From contig CP136061.1 of assembly GCA_032622095.1 (NCBI GenBank), positions 134,131,587-134,195,586 on the forward strand: a stretch of 64,000 bases of DNA. The letters are read 5' to 3'. Shown here one piece after another: positions 45,079 to 55,662 of this stretch. The DNA comes from Siphonodentalium dalli (taxonomy: Eukaryota; Mollusca; Scaphopoda; Gadilida; Siphonodentaliidae). A model generated the notes under the pieces. That model worked only from the letters and a program-made list of their open reading frames with translations, did no database searches and was not told the origin of the DNA. Both the position numbers and the translations under genes were made by a program. Each line of letters starts with the position of its first letter. The first letter of the stretch is position 1.

Positions 45079-45299
45079 CAGTAATGCGGTAATGCCCTAA
45101 GTAATCGACCCCTTAACCACAGCAGAATTATGGGTAACTTTCCAGGATTTAGTCGGAAATATGGCTTGTTGCCATTCATCGGAAAGCTCTCGGGGAGAGC
45201 TTTCCGATGAATGGCAACAAGCCATATTTCTGACTAAATCCTGAAAAGTTACCCATAATTCTGCTGTAGTTAAGGGGTCGATTACTTAGGGCATTACTG
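45079..45299. mobile_element. Family A palindromic MITE, subtype 2 with CCCC variant
   Basis: TAAGTAATCGACCCCTTAAC and GTAACTTTCC on the left, mirrored by AAAAGTTAC and TTAAGGGGTCGATTACTTA on the right. The left end has a duplicated start (CAGTAATGCGGTAATGCCC). Confidence 0.92.
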
Positions 45300-45507
45300 T
45301 ATGAATTGACTGGCATCTGTCACGTCCCGAGGGGTTTTCATCAATCAGACCTGAGCAAAGGGGGCTGATGATATCTACTTTATAGTCTCTAATAGGTCCA
45401 CAACTGATTCATAAAATAAGATCAGAAACTCGTTCCATTTCTGTCCATAGTACACCTACGCATGCAAAGCCAGTTATTCCTTAGTTCCAAATCACAATAT
45501 TCACCAT

Positions 45508-45658
45508 CTGAGAACTTCAATCTGAGTCTATGTCTCCCATAGCAGATGAGGCCATGCAGAATGAGGTCCCCAGAGAGTGAATTTGGTGATGCTAGGGATA
45601 GTGTCACTAAATTCACCCTCTGGGGACCTCATTCTGAAAATGGCATGCACACTATAAT
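45508..45658. mobile_element. Family B element, right half
   Basis: Starts in the middle region (ACTTCAATCTGAGTCTATG), then a shortened palindrome and outer end TGGCATGCACACTATAATAG. Confidence 0.8.
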
Positions 45659-46337
45659 AGTCAGGGTTCATCAGAACAACTATCAACCATCTCACTTCTG
45701 CGTGGAAAATGTTGAAAATGCCTGATAATCTTCGTAAAGTATTTTCTGAGTAAAAGAAGTCTAGAGATCGGTATTTCATGTATTTGTCAACATATACTAT
45801 CCTTACTATCAAAATTACGAATACAATTTAAAGACATATTATGAATTTGTTCAGGTGTGTGAAACTAATAAGTTAGTATCCAGGTGCTATGCCAACTGGG
45901 GGAATGTAGCATTCTACTAACATCACCGAAAATCTCAAGCAAATCGACTGTACCATTCCATAGAAAACATTGTCTGAACTATGCTAAATTGTAAATATTT
46001 ACTGCTCGAATCAGGACGCTTCTATCGGCGATAAACTAATTAAAATGATTTTGCCATAGGCAGTCACTGCATTTAAGTAATATATACAAATGACGGTGTT
46101 TGTTGTCAATTTAGATATAATATCAGTAAAAATAACTACTTTGAACTACTTTGAACAAGATTATTCTCCATTTTTATTTTATCACCATACCGGAGTATTT
46201 CACATCACTTTAAAAGTCAGTAAAACAACTAAACATCTACAAATACTAGAACATGAAAATATAGATTGAATTTATTATTTTCATTATTAATAACTCTCCA
46301 ACAATGAGAAATCGCATGTCAAAACCATTGTCATGTA
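45659..46337. other. Unannotated AT-rich sequence
   Basis: No feature recognised. Confidence 0.35.
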
Positions 46338-46440
46338 CAGTAATGCTCTAAGTAATCGACTCCTTAACCACAGCCGAATTATGGGTAATTTTTCAGGATT
46401 TAGTCGGAAATATGGCTTATTGCCATTCATCGGAAAGCTC
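46338..46440. mobile_element. Family A MITE, left half only
   Basis: Left arm from CAGTAATGCTC to GGAAAGCTC. The right arm is absent; family G sequence begins 35 bp later. Confidence 0.85.
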
Positions 46441-46470
46441 TGTTATAGTGGAATTATCAATACAAGTCAA

Positions 46471-46828
46471 ACTAGAGGTGTGACTGTCCCAATGGGACTA
46501 AGGATACCCCCCTGTTTTTAAAATACTAAGACGTTTCACATGTCAGTAAACATTTAGTTAAAATAATAAAATAACAGTTCCCATTGCAGGTGCACAAACC
46601 TAACCGTAATCTTAAACCTATTGACAGAAAAATGTAGGAATAAAAGGTCGAAAAAGGGGAATAACTCCACAAAAAAAGTCGGACATACATCATAATCGCA
46701 GGTGCACAGGTCTCATGGTACTAAATATCAGTGCCAAGATTAAAAAACATTGACCTAAAAATGTAGAAATAAAAGCTCGGACAAAATTAGGCATGTTGCA
46801 AAAACAATTCTAAGTCGAATTGCAAGTG
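46471..46828 (+). repeat. Family G repeat, left part of a nested structure
   Basis: Starts AGAGGTGTGACTGTCCCAAT and runs through CATTGCAGGTGCACA, AGGGGAATAACTCC, AAAAGTCGGACATAC and TGACCTAAAAATGTAG. The matching continuation appears after the helentron-like elements at 51817-51960 (TGGCAGACAGACGTCATAAT, CGGACGGACGGAC, AGTATACCCCC), so the inner elements interrupted it. A short outer-type piece, AAAGGGGGATAACTCC, also separates the two inner elements. Confidence 0.7.
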
Positions 46829-49803
46829 TCAATGACACTGTAGCTCAACTTAGGTAGGGGAATAATTTAATGGTCGACAGTAAATGGAGGAATAGGAAAA
46901 GTGCTAATTGAAATGTCTAAGTAAGACTAGATGTACATGTCAATATCAACATTTATAACAGGTTTCATAATGATCGGATCAGGATGTGGTGATTATGGTG
47001 TGCCAAAGGATTTATTGATGCAAAGAGTAAATTCTAAAATGGCCAACGGCAGCCATGTTTTTTCCGAAATTACCCCAAAATGACTTGTTCCCATCTACAG
47101 CCTTTACAAATCTCATAATGATCTGATCAAGATATGACCTGTAGCCTGTGCCAATGGATTTAGTCATGCAAAGAGTAAAATCCAAGATGGCTGCTGGCGA
47201 CCATGTTTTTCGGCTGAACGACCCCAAAATGACTCGTTTCCCATCTGCATGTCATTGTTAACATACATGACAAATTTCTTGAAGTTCCAACCAAAGCTAC
47301 GACCTGTAGCCCACACCAAAGGATTTATTCATGCAAAGAGTAAAATCCAATATGGCTGCTGGCGGACATGTTTTTTAGCCAAACGACCCCAAAATGACTC
47401 GTTCCCATCTACATGTTAATATTAACATAAATGATAAATATCATGATGATCAGACAAACAGTACGACCTGTAGCCCGTACCAATGGATTGAATTTTGAAA
47501 TCCAAGATGGCTGCAAGCGGCCATGTTTTTTGGCCGTATGACCCCAAAATGACTCGTTCCCATATACATGTCAATATCAATATTCATGACAAATTTCATA
47601 AAGGTCAGACCAAAGGTACGACCTGTAACCCGCGCCAAAGGATTTAGTCATTGAAAGAGTAAAATCCAAGATGGCTGCTGGCGGCCATGTTTTTTGGCCG
47701 AACGACCCCAAAATCACTCGTTCCCATCTACATATCATTGTTAACATCCATGACAAATTTCATGAAGTTCTGACCAAAGCTACAACCTGTAGCCCGCGCC
47801 AAAGAATTTTGTCATGCAAAGAGTAAAATCCAAGATGGCTGCTGGCGGCCATGTTTTTTGGCTGAACGACCTCAAAATGACTCGTTCCCATCTACATGTC
47901 ATTGTTAACATCCATGACAAATTTCATGAAGTTCTGATCAAAACTACGACCTGTAGCCTGCGCCAAAGGATTTAGTCATGCAAAGAGTAAAATCCAAGAT
48001 GGCTGCCAGCGGCCATTTTTTTGGGCCGTATGACCCCAAAATGACTCGTTCCCATATACATGTCAATATCAATATTCATGACAAATTTCATAAAGGTCAG
48101 ACCAAAGGTACGACCTGTAACCCGCGCCAAAGGATTTAGTCATGCAAAGAGTAAAATCCAAGATGGTTGCTGGCGGCCATGTTTTTTGGCCGAATGACCC
48201 CAAAATCACTCGTTCCTATCTACATGTCATTGTTAACATCCATGACAAATTTCATGAAGTTCTGACAAAAGCTACAACCTGTAGCCCGCACCAAATAATT
48301 TAGTCATGCAAAGAGTAAAATCCAAGATGGCTGCTGGCGGCCATGTTTTTTGGCTGAACGACCTCAAAATCACTCGTTCCCATCTACATGTCAATATTAA
48401 CATCCATGACAAATTTCATGATGATCAGACGAACAGCACGACCTGTAGCCCGCGCCAATGGATTGAATTTTGAAATCCAAAATGGCCACCAGCGGCCATG
48501 TTTTTTGGCCGAATGACCCCAAAATAACTCGTTCCCATCTACATGTCAATGTCAACATTCATGACAAAATTCATAAAGATCAAACCATAGGTACGACCTG
48601 TAGCCCGCGCCAAAGGATTTAGTCATGCAAAGAGTAAAATCCATGATGGCTGCTGGCGGCCATGTTTTTTGGCCGAACAACCCCAAAATCACTCGTTCCC
48701 ATCTACATGTCATTGTTAACATCCATGACAAATTTCATGAAGTTCTGATCAAAACTACGACCTGTAGCCTGCGCCAAAGGATTTATTCATGCAAAGAGTA
48801 AAATCCAAGATGGCTGCCAGCGGCCATGTTTTTTGGCCGAACGACCCAAAATGACTCGTTCCCATCTACATGTCAATATTAACATCCATGACAAATTTCA
48901 TAAAGGTCAGACCAAAGGTACGACCTGTAACCCGCGCCAAAGGATTTAGTCATGCAAAGAGTAAAATCCAAGATGGTTGCTGGCGGCCATGTTTTTTGGC
49001 CGAATGACCTCAAAATCACTCGTTCCTATCTACATGTCATTGTTAACATCCATGACAAATTTCTTGATGATCAGACGAACAGCACGACCTGTAGCCCGCG
49101 CCAATGGATTGAATTTTGAAATCCAAAATGGCCACCAGCGGCCATGTTTTTTGGCCGAATGACCCCAAAATAACTCGTTCCCATCTACATGTCAATGTCA
49201 ACATTCATGACAAAATTCATAAAGATCAGACCTGTAGCCCGCGCCAAAGGATTTAGTCATGCAAAGAGTAAAATCCATGATGGCTGCTGGCGGCCATGTT
49301 TTTTGGCCGAACAACCCCAAAATCACTCGTTCCCATCTACATGTCATTGTTAACATCCATGACAAATTTCATGAAGTTCTGATCAAAACTACGACCAGTA
49401 GCCTGCGCCAAATGATTTAGTCATGCAAAGAGTAAAATCCAAGATGGCTGCTGACGGCCATGTTTTTTGGCCGAACGACCCCAAAATGACTCGTTCCCAT
49501 CTACATGTCAATATTAACATCCATGACAAATTTCATGATGATCAAACGAACAGTACGACCTGTAGCCCGCGCCAATGGATTGAATTTTGAAATCCAAGAT
49601 GGCCACCAGCGGCCATGTTTTTTGGCCGAATGACCCCAAAATGACTCGTTCCCATCAACATGTCAATGTCAACATTCATGCAAAATTTCATAAAGATCAG
49701 ACCAAAGGTACGACCTGTAGCCAAAGGAAATTGTTGGCGGACACACGGACGACGGACGCCAAGCCATGGCAATAGCTCAAACTTACAAAAGTAAGTTGAG
49801 CTA
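46826..49803 (+). mobile_element. Helentron-like element D1 with 17 tandem units
   Basis: The left end has the palindrome AGTGTCAATGACACT, then TAGCTCAACTTA (46841). The right end has AGCTCAAACTTACAAAAGTAAG, where AACTTAC-AAAA-GTAAGTT is a perfect hairpin (49780-49797), followed by GAGCTA. The end pair TAGCTCAACTTA / TAAGTTGAGCTA is a subterminal inverted repeat. Hairpin-proximal 3' end, subterminal inverted repeats, lack of a target duplication and a central array are the traits of helentron-associated elements and of pearl elements in bivalves. No Rep/helicase is encoded. Confidence 0.7.
47010..49730 (+). repeat. Central array of D1, units of 155-164 bp
   Basis: Seventeen occurrences of the CTCGTTCCCATCTACATGTC block, spaced 155-164 bp. 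Two unit types exist: a long one with AGTCATGCAAAGAGTAAAAT and a short one with ATTGAATTTTGAAATCC. Every unit contains the stem CGGCCA ... TGGCCG. Small open frames through the array are repeat translations. Confidence 0.92.
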
Positions 49804-49837
49804 AAAAGGGGGATAACTCCACCAAAATGAAAGTGTC

Positions 49838-51816
49838 AATGACACTGTAGCTCAACTTAGGTAGGGGAATAATTTAATGGTTTACAGTAAATGGAGGAAT
49901 AGGAAAGGTGCTAATTGAAATGTCTAACCTGCGCCAAAGGATTTAGTGATGCAAAGAGTAAAATACAAGATGGCTGCTGGTGGCCATTTTTTTTGGCCAA
50001 TTGACCCCAAAAGAACTCGTTCCCATCTACGTATAATTGTTAACATCCATGACAAATTTTAAGAAGATCTGACCAAAGCTACGACCTACAAATTTCATGA
50101 TGATCAGACGAACAGTACGACCTGTAGACCGCGCCAATGGATTGAATTTTGAAATCCAAGATGGCCACTGGCAGCCATGTTTTTTGGCCGAATGACCCCA
50201 CAATGATTCGTTCCCATCTACATGTCAATGTCAACATTCATGACAAATTTCATAAAGATTAGACCAAAGGTACAACCTGTAGCCCGTGCCAAAGGATTTA
50301 GTCATGCAAAGAGTAAAATCCAAGATGGCTGCTGGCGGCCATGTTTTTTGGCCGAACGACTCCAAAATCACTCGTTCCCATCTACATGTCAGTGTTAACA
50401 TCCATGACAAATTTAATAAAGATCAGACCAAAGGTATGACCTGTAGCCCACGCCAAAGGATTTAGTCATGCAAAGAGTAAAATGCTGGTGGCCATGTTTT
50501 TTGACCGAATGACCCCAAAACGACTCGTTCCCATCTACATGTCATTGTTATAATTCATGACAAATTTCATGACCATCTGACCAAAGCTACGACCTGTAGC
50601 CCGCACCAAAGAATTTAGTCATGCAAAGAGTAAAATCCAAGATGGCTGCTGGCGGCCATGTTTTTTGACCGAATGACCCCAAAACGACTCGATCCCATCT
50701 ACATGTCATTGTTATCATTCATGACAAATTTCATGATGATCAGATGAACAGTAGGACCTGTAGCCCGCGCCAATGGATTGAATTTTGAAACCCAAGATGG
50801 CCACCAGCGGCCATGTTTTTTGGCCGAATGACCCCACAATGATTCGTTCCCATCTACATGTCAATGTCAACGTTCATGACAAATTTTATAAAGATTAGAC
50901 CAAAGGCAACCTATAGCCCGTGCCAAAGGATTTAGTCATGCAAAGAGTAAAATCCAAGATGGCTGCTGGCAGCCATGTATTTTGGCCGAACGACCCCAAA
51001 ATGACTCGTTCCCATCTACATGTCATTATTAACATCAATGACAAATTTCATGATGATCAGACGAACAGTACGATCTGTAGCCCGCGCCAATGGATTGAAT
51101 CTTGAAATCTAAGATGGCCACCAGCGGCCATGTTTTTTGGCCGAATGACCCCACAATGACTCGTTCCCATCTACATGTCAATGTCAACATTCATGACAAA
51201 TTTCATAAAGATTAGACCAAAGGTACAACCTGTAGCCTGCGCCAAAGGATTTAGTCATGCAAAGAGTAAAATCCAAGATGGCTGCTGGCGGCCATGTTTT
51301 TTGGCCCCACAATCACTCGTTCCCATCTACATGACAGTGTTAACATCCATGACAAATTGCATAAACTTCCGACCAAAACAACGACCTGTAGCCCGCGCCA
51401 AAGGATTTAGTCATGCAAAGAGTAAAATCCAAGATGGCTGCTGGCAGCCATGTTTTTTGGCCGAACGACCCCAAAATGACTCGTTCCCATCTACATGTCA
51501 TTATTAACATCAATGACAAATTTCATGATGATCAGATGAACAGTATGACCTGTAGGCCGCGCCAATGGATTGAATCTTGAAATCCAAGATGGCTGCCAGC
51601 GGCCATGTTTTTTGGCCGAATGACCCCAAAATGACTCGTTCCCATCTACATGTCAATGTCAACATTCATGACAAATTTCATGAAGATCAGACCAAAGGTA
51701 CAACCTGTAGCCCGCGCCAAAGGAAATTGTTGACGGACACACATGCACACACGACACACGGACGACGGATGCCAAACCATGGCAATAGCTCAAACTTACA
51801 AAAGTAAGTTGAGCTA
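49838..51816 (+). mobile_element. Helentron-like element D2 with 11 tandem units
   Basis: The left end repeats that of D1 for about 90 bp (GTGTCAATGACACTGTAGC ... GTAAATGGAGG). The right end is the same hairpin (AACTTAC-AAAA-GTAAGTT at 51793-51810) plus GAGCTA. It is shorter than D1 because it has fewer units. A TGACGGACACACATGCACAC insert precedes its right end. Confidence 0.7.
49930..51725 (+). repeat. Central array of D2, units of 152-196 bp
   Basis: Eleven CTCGTTCCCATCTAC-type blocks from 50013 to 51637. Some units are damaged: one lacks CCAAGATGGCTG at 50482, and another lacks part of the GGCCGAACGACC block at 51305. Both unit types are present. Confidence 0.92.
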
Positions 51817-51960
51817 AAAATGGCAGACAGACGTCATAATCGCAGGTGCACAGGTTCCCATGGTACTAAATATCTGTGCCAAGTTAAAACAAAATTGACC
51901 TAAAAATGTCAAACGGCGGACGGACGGACGGACAAGCTGACTCCAGTATACCCCCCGCAA
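51817..51960 (+). repeat. Family G repeat, right part of the nested structure
   Basis: Contains CAGACAGACGTCATAATCGC, GGTACTAAATATCTGTGCC and TGACCTAAAAATGTC, which repeat 46680-46765. It then ends with CGGACGGACGGACGGAC, AGTATACCCCCCGC. Confidence 0.7.
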
Positions 51961-53405
51961 TGAAATAAGACACCAAAGTTAAATCAAAACTTGACGGTAA
52001 ACATTGGAAAATGTCAAAGCATTCTAAAATTATTCCAAAAATAATTTTTAGACTAAAACTTACCAATGTTTGTTGACTGCATCAATCCTGTTTACATACA
52101 AATGGTTTCAACACACAATTTTTTACTATAAATAATGAATATAAGTACAAAGTTTATCTATTTCTCCATGTTCTTCTTAGTGGTGCTGTTTGTACAGGGA
52201 TGACAGTCAGTTATGACTATATTATCCCTAACAATATACATGCCTATTCTATTATATTTATTTGTACTTTTCGCGTGTATTGCAAATAACAGTATCCTAT
52301 CCAGACTTTTATATTTATTGCATATTTACCCACTGCAAGTGCCTTGGGTCCATTTAAAATTTGGTCAATAAAGAACTGGAATAAAATCTGAATATACGTC
52401 TTGGAAAATATCAAGTTTCCATGAAATACAAAGCATTTTTACCTTAATTCCTTTAACATCTCGTTCCTCTATGAGAGCTGACGGCCGGCGAGACCTGCTC
52501 AACAGTGGAAACATGTCAGAGGTAGATCGGATACGTCAATCAAAACACCGGATGCATGAACTAGGATGTGAATATAATACAGGTGTTGAAATCTATGATT
52601 CCAGTGACCGAATGACCGTGGAAATGAGTCCAGGTTAACGAAGTTTATATAGTCACATCGACACCATTCACACCCTATATGTGTCAAAGTGCAGCATGCA
52701 ATACCATAAATATCAGAAGTTTAGTGTGGGTACAATATTCCACAAGACTGGTTCCAACAGGTCATTGATGTCATGAAGCATTCTTCAGTAGGCAAATTTA
52801 TTATGTGCCAGGACTCAGTATAAATGCCAGACAGTAAAACCAATGAAATTTCAAGAGCATCTTGAGAATATCAAGGACTGATAAGAAATTCTCTGAGATC
52901 TTGATTATGAAGAATCTGCTCAAATTAGCTAATCATTGAGAATATCAGCAGTTCTAGTGGTTCTTCAACATTTAATCCTTGAACAAGTCTGCAAAATTGG
53001 TCATCTTCTAGCTTATAAAACAATGTGAAATAGTGAAATTTTATGGCATGTCAGTGGTCTCCACTGTGAAACATTCAGAATATCTGCAGTCTAGTAGGCT
53101 AGTAGTGGTTCTTCAATATCTAAACACTGAAAATATCTGCAGCTACAGTTATCTTCTTCCTTAAGCGGTGTGTAATTTGAAATATTTGCAGTGCCAGTGA
53201 TCAATGGTGCAAGACAATGAGAAATATCTTCAGTGAAATAGCTTTCAAACTTTTGCCACCAAAAAGGAAGGATTAACAGGAACTTCTGGGCACAGAACAA
53301 CTCTTGATCAACAAAGTATCCAGATCAGCAAATATCCTCAAGCTAAACAGCTAAACCATTCTTTAAATCACACAACAGGAAGGAATTATGAGCACATCCA
53401 ATATA
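51961..53405. other. Mostly unannotated; contains one small ORF
   Basis: Apart from the ORF at 52471-52638, the stretch 52900-53250 holds diffuse repeats of AATATCTGCAG and CTAGTGGTTCTTCAA with a period near 150 bp, too diverged to define units. Confidence 0.4.
52471..52638 (+). CDS. Small ORF or exon-like segment, unknown function
   Basis: ATG 52471 opens 55 codons, MRADGRRDLLNSGNMSEVDR and on to MTVEMSPG. The frame is open upstream to about 52371. Local GC is clearly higher than the flanks and the predicted peptide is highly charged, unlike the random frames around it. The pyrimidine-rich TTCCTCTATGAG just before 52478 could be a splice acceptor, and CCAG-GT at 52633/52634 a weak donor. 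I recognise no domain. It may be a host exon, a transposon fragment or chance. Confidence 0.3.
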   Translation: MRADGRRDLLNSGNMSEVDRIRQSKHRMHELGCEYNTGVEIYDSSDRMTVEMSPG

Positions 53406-53622
53406 CAGCAATTGATGCTCTAAATAATCTACTCCTTAACCACAGCAGAATTATGGGTAACTTTTCAGGATTTAGTCAGAAATATGGCTTGTTGCCATTC
53501 ATCGGAAAGCTCTCGGTGAGAGCTTTCCGATGAATGGCAACAAGCCATATTTCCGACTAAATCCTGAAAAGTTACCCATAATTCTGCTGTGGTTAAGGAA
53601 TTATTTATTTATGGCATTACTG
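53406..53622. mobile_element. Family A palindromic MITE, outer end decayed
   Basis: Inner arms match perfectly (AACTTTTC subtype, GGTGAGAGC loop). The left end reads CAGCAATTGATGCTCT and the right end lost the GTCGAT block (AAGGAATTATTTATTTATGG). Confidence 0.9.
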
Positions 53623-54049
53623 TAGTTAAAATATATCCCTCATTGAAGAAAGTTTGGAATGTCAGTAATTTCAAACTCAACAGATGCTATTCAAGAAGAT
53701 TCCCATCCAACAGAAAAATGGAAACTATGACACCTCGGTGTTATTCCAGACAAGACTCATCACAAAACAATATGTAAAGAACTACACCGATGATCAACAT
53801 TTGCTTTTTGTAGACTGTGACAACAATTTTCATCGGAAACATGTCTTGAGGAGAATCCTAAGAGGTGTGACAGAATTCAATACAAGGATGTCTCAGATAT
53901 ATTTCCCGGTACTAGACTTCACTATGTAGACCTCTCTGATCAAGGTGAGTATGTGACAACTGTGACATATCCGTGTAATTTTTGCACAAGTGATTTTTGC
54001 ATTTCTGCTTTAAGGTAGTGTAGAGTTGATTTGTTTCAGCATTGATGTG
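53623..54049. other. Sequence with splice-like signals but no open exon
   Basis: GCTTTTTGTAG at 53803-53813 and CAAG-GTGAGT at 53941-53950 look like an acceptor and a donor around a 131 nt segment, yet all three frames contain a stop inside. An 81-codon frame at 53684-53929 overlaps it. I do not call a gene. Confidence 0.35.
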
Positions 54050-54716
54050 CAAACCTGCAAATAGTCTGCCTGTCATTTTCAGAATGAGGTTCCTGGAGGG
54101 TGAATTTAATGACACTATCCCACATGGGGGGGTGGGTGGGGGAGGGGGGGGGTTAACTTCAGTTTAGATTATTCCACCACCGTTTCCTCCGAGAAGGCTG
54201 AGTAGTATGATTGTAGATATTAATAGACTGTCGGGAGTACCTGTATGGGAGACCTAGGATCCGATTGAAGTTCGCAAGTTGAAGTTTTTGACCCATTTGT
54301 CACCTCGATTATACATTTTATTTCCCAGAAGGGAAAAAAGTAACTGTCCGGGATACCATCACAAATTCACCCTCTGGGATCCTCATTCTGCTTAGGCCTC
54401 ATCTTCTCGGAAGTATCTATAATCTCAAAATAACATTGGTTTCAGTTACTTTTTCCATTCTCTTCAGTTTCTATATATAATTTACAGAAGATAAAATGCA
54501 TAATCAAAGTGACCAATGGTTGAACATCACCAACTTTAACTGGAGAATTTCAGTCTGATCCTAGGTCTCCCATAGCAGTTGAGGCCTATAAAGCAGTATG
54601 AGGTCCCCAGAGGTTGAATTTGGTGTTGCTAGCCCACTGTGTGGAATAGTGTCACTAAATTCACCCTCTGGGGACCTCATTCTGCAATGACAGACAACAC
54701 ACTATTTGCGCTTTGC
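54050..54716. mobile_element. Family B element with an insertion
   Basis: Outer ends CAAACCTGCAAATAGTCTG and CACTATTTGCGCTTTG. The left palindrome is broken after CACTATCCCACATG by a G-rich tract (54126-54153) and unrelated sequence to about 54235. The middle and right palindrome follow, with an additional half-palindrome at 54350-54395. Confidence 0.8.
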
Positions 54717-54721
54717 AAGAC

Positions 54722-54912
54722 ATGGAGCCTCGGATATATAAAATAATACATTGGCCTAACAATATTTACCTTGACTTTGTATTATCCAGTGCATTCTCTT
54801 AATATATATGTGATGCTCCCTATGGGAGACTCACATATATAAGATAATCACTGGCACAGGATCTTTAATGCTGCACAAGCACAGCCCCCCCCCCCCATTA
54901 TGAAAGGGTTAA
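54722..54912. mobile_element. Family C MITE, left-truncated
   Basis: The foldback CATTCTCTTAATATATATGT / CACATATATAAGATAATC has loop CTCCCTATGGGAG. The right part GGCACAGGATCTTTAATGC and end AAAGGGTTAA are present. A C13 run replaces the usual CTCCAGTC. Confidence 0.8.
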
Positions 54913-54958
54913 GGATTCAACTACAACCCAATATAGTTAGTTCTTTATCTATTCAAAG

Positions 54959-55130
54959 CAAGCCTGGAAATAATGTGTCTGACACTTGCAGAATGAGCTC
55001 TCCAGAGGGTGAATTTAGTGGCACTATCCCACATGGTGAGCTAGCGTCACCAAATTCACCCCTGGGAATCTATTCTGCTGTAGGGGGTAGCTTCACTAAA
55101 TTCACACTCTGGGGACCTCATTATGCTAGG
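54959..55130. mobile_element. Family B element, middle deleted
   Basis: The left end and left palindrome are followed at once by the second half of a palindrome (GTAGCTTCACTAAATTCACA); the 230 bp middle and the right outer end are missing. Confidence 0.85.
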
Positions 55131-55208
55131 GAACATCAGATAAACTATTTCCATGCTTGTTCAAAAGCATGACTGACTCAGGAATCTTCCTATGAAATTC
55201 AATAGTAC

Positions 55209-55662
55209 CAAGCCTGAGCTTAGTGTGCCTGTCATTTGCAGAATGAGGTCCCCAGAGGGTGAATTTAGTGATGCTATTCCGCATAGCGGGCTAGCATCAC
55301 TAAATTCACCCTCTGGGAACTTCATTCTGCATGGCCTCATCATGAGACATAGACTCTGATTGAAGTTCCCAAATGGTGAATATTGTGATATACACACATT
55401 GGGAACCTCGATTATGCAATGTGTCATCTGCCAATTTGGGGATATAGAGAAACTAAACTGAAAAAGAAATAGAATCTATTTGAAGAAGTTTCTATAGAAA
55501 TTTTATAATGAAGAAACTTTCCAGAGAAGATGAGGCCTAAGCAGAATGAGGTCCCCAGCGGGTGAATTTAGTGATGCTAGTCCACTCTGTGGCATAGCGT
55601 CACTAAGTTCACCCTCTGGGGACATCTTTCTGCAAATGACAAAGACCTTATTCTCAGGCCTG
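55209..55662. mobile_element. Family B element, full length
   Basis: Clean left palindrome (55241-55331). The middle is of the variant seen at 6145 (GGGAACCTCGATTATGCAAT, GGGGATATAGAGAAACTAAA). Right palindrome at 55541-55633. Outer ends CAAGCCTGAG / CTCAGGCCTG. Confidence 0.9.

Noticed and set aside
48977-51507. Short ORFs such as those at 51175-51507 and 49542-49772
   Set aside because: They are translations of the tandem units (repeated KSKIQDGCW-type peptides) and occur on both strands.
47010-51725. CRISPR-like array of spaced repeats
   Set aside because: Units of about 160 bp are repeated over their whole length with no unique spacers, in a eukaryotic context; it is a satellite-type array.
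53814-53944. Candidate exon between GCTTTTTGTAG and CAAG-GTGAGT
   Set aside because: All three frames contain a stop codon inside the segment.
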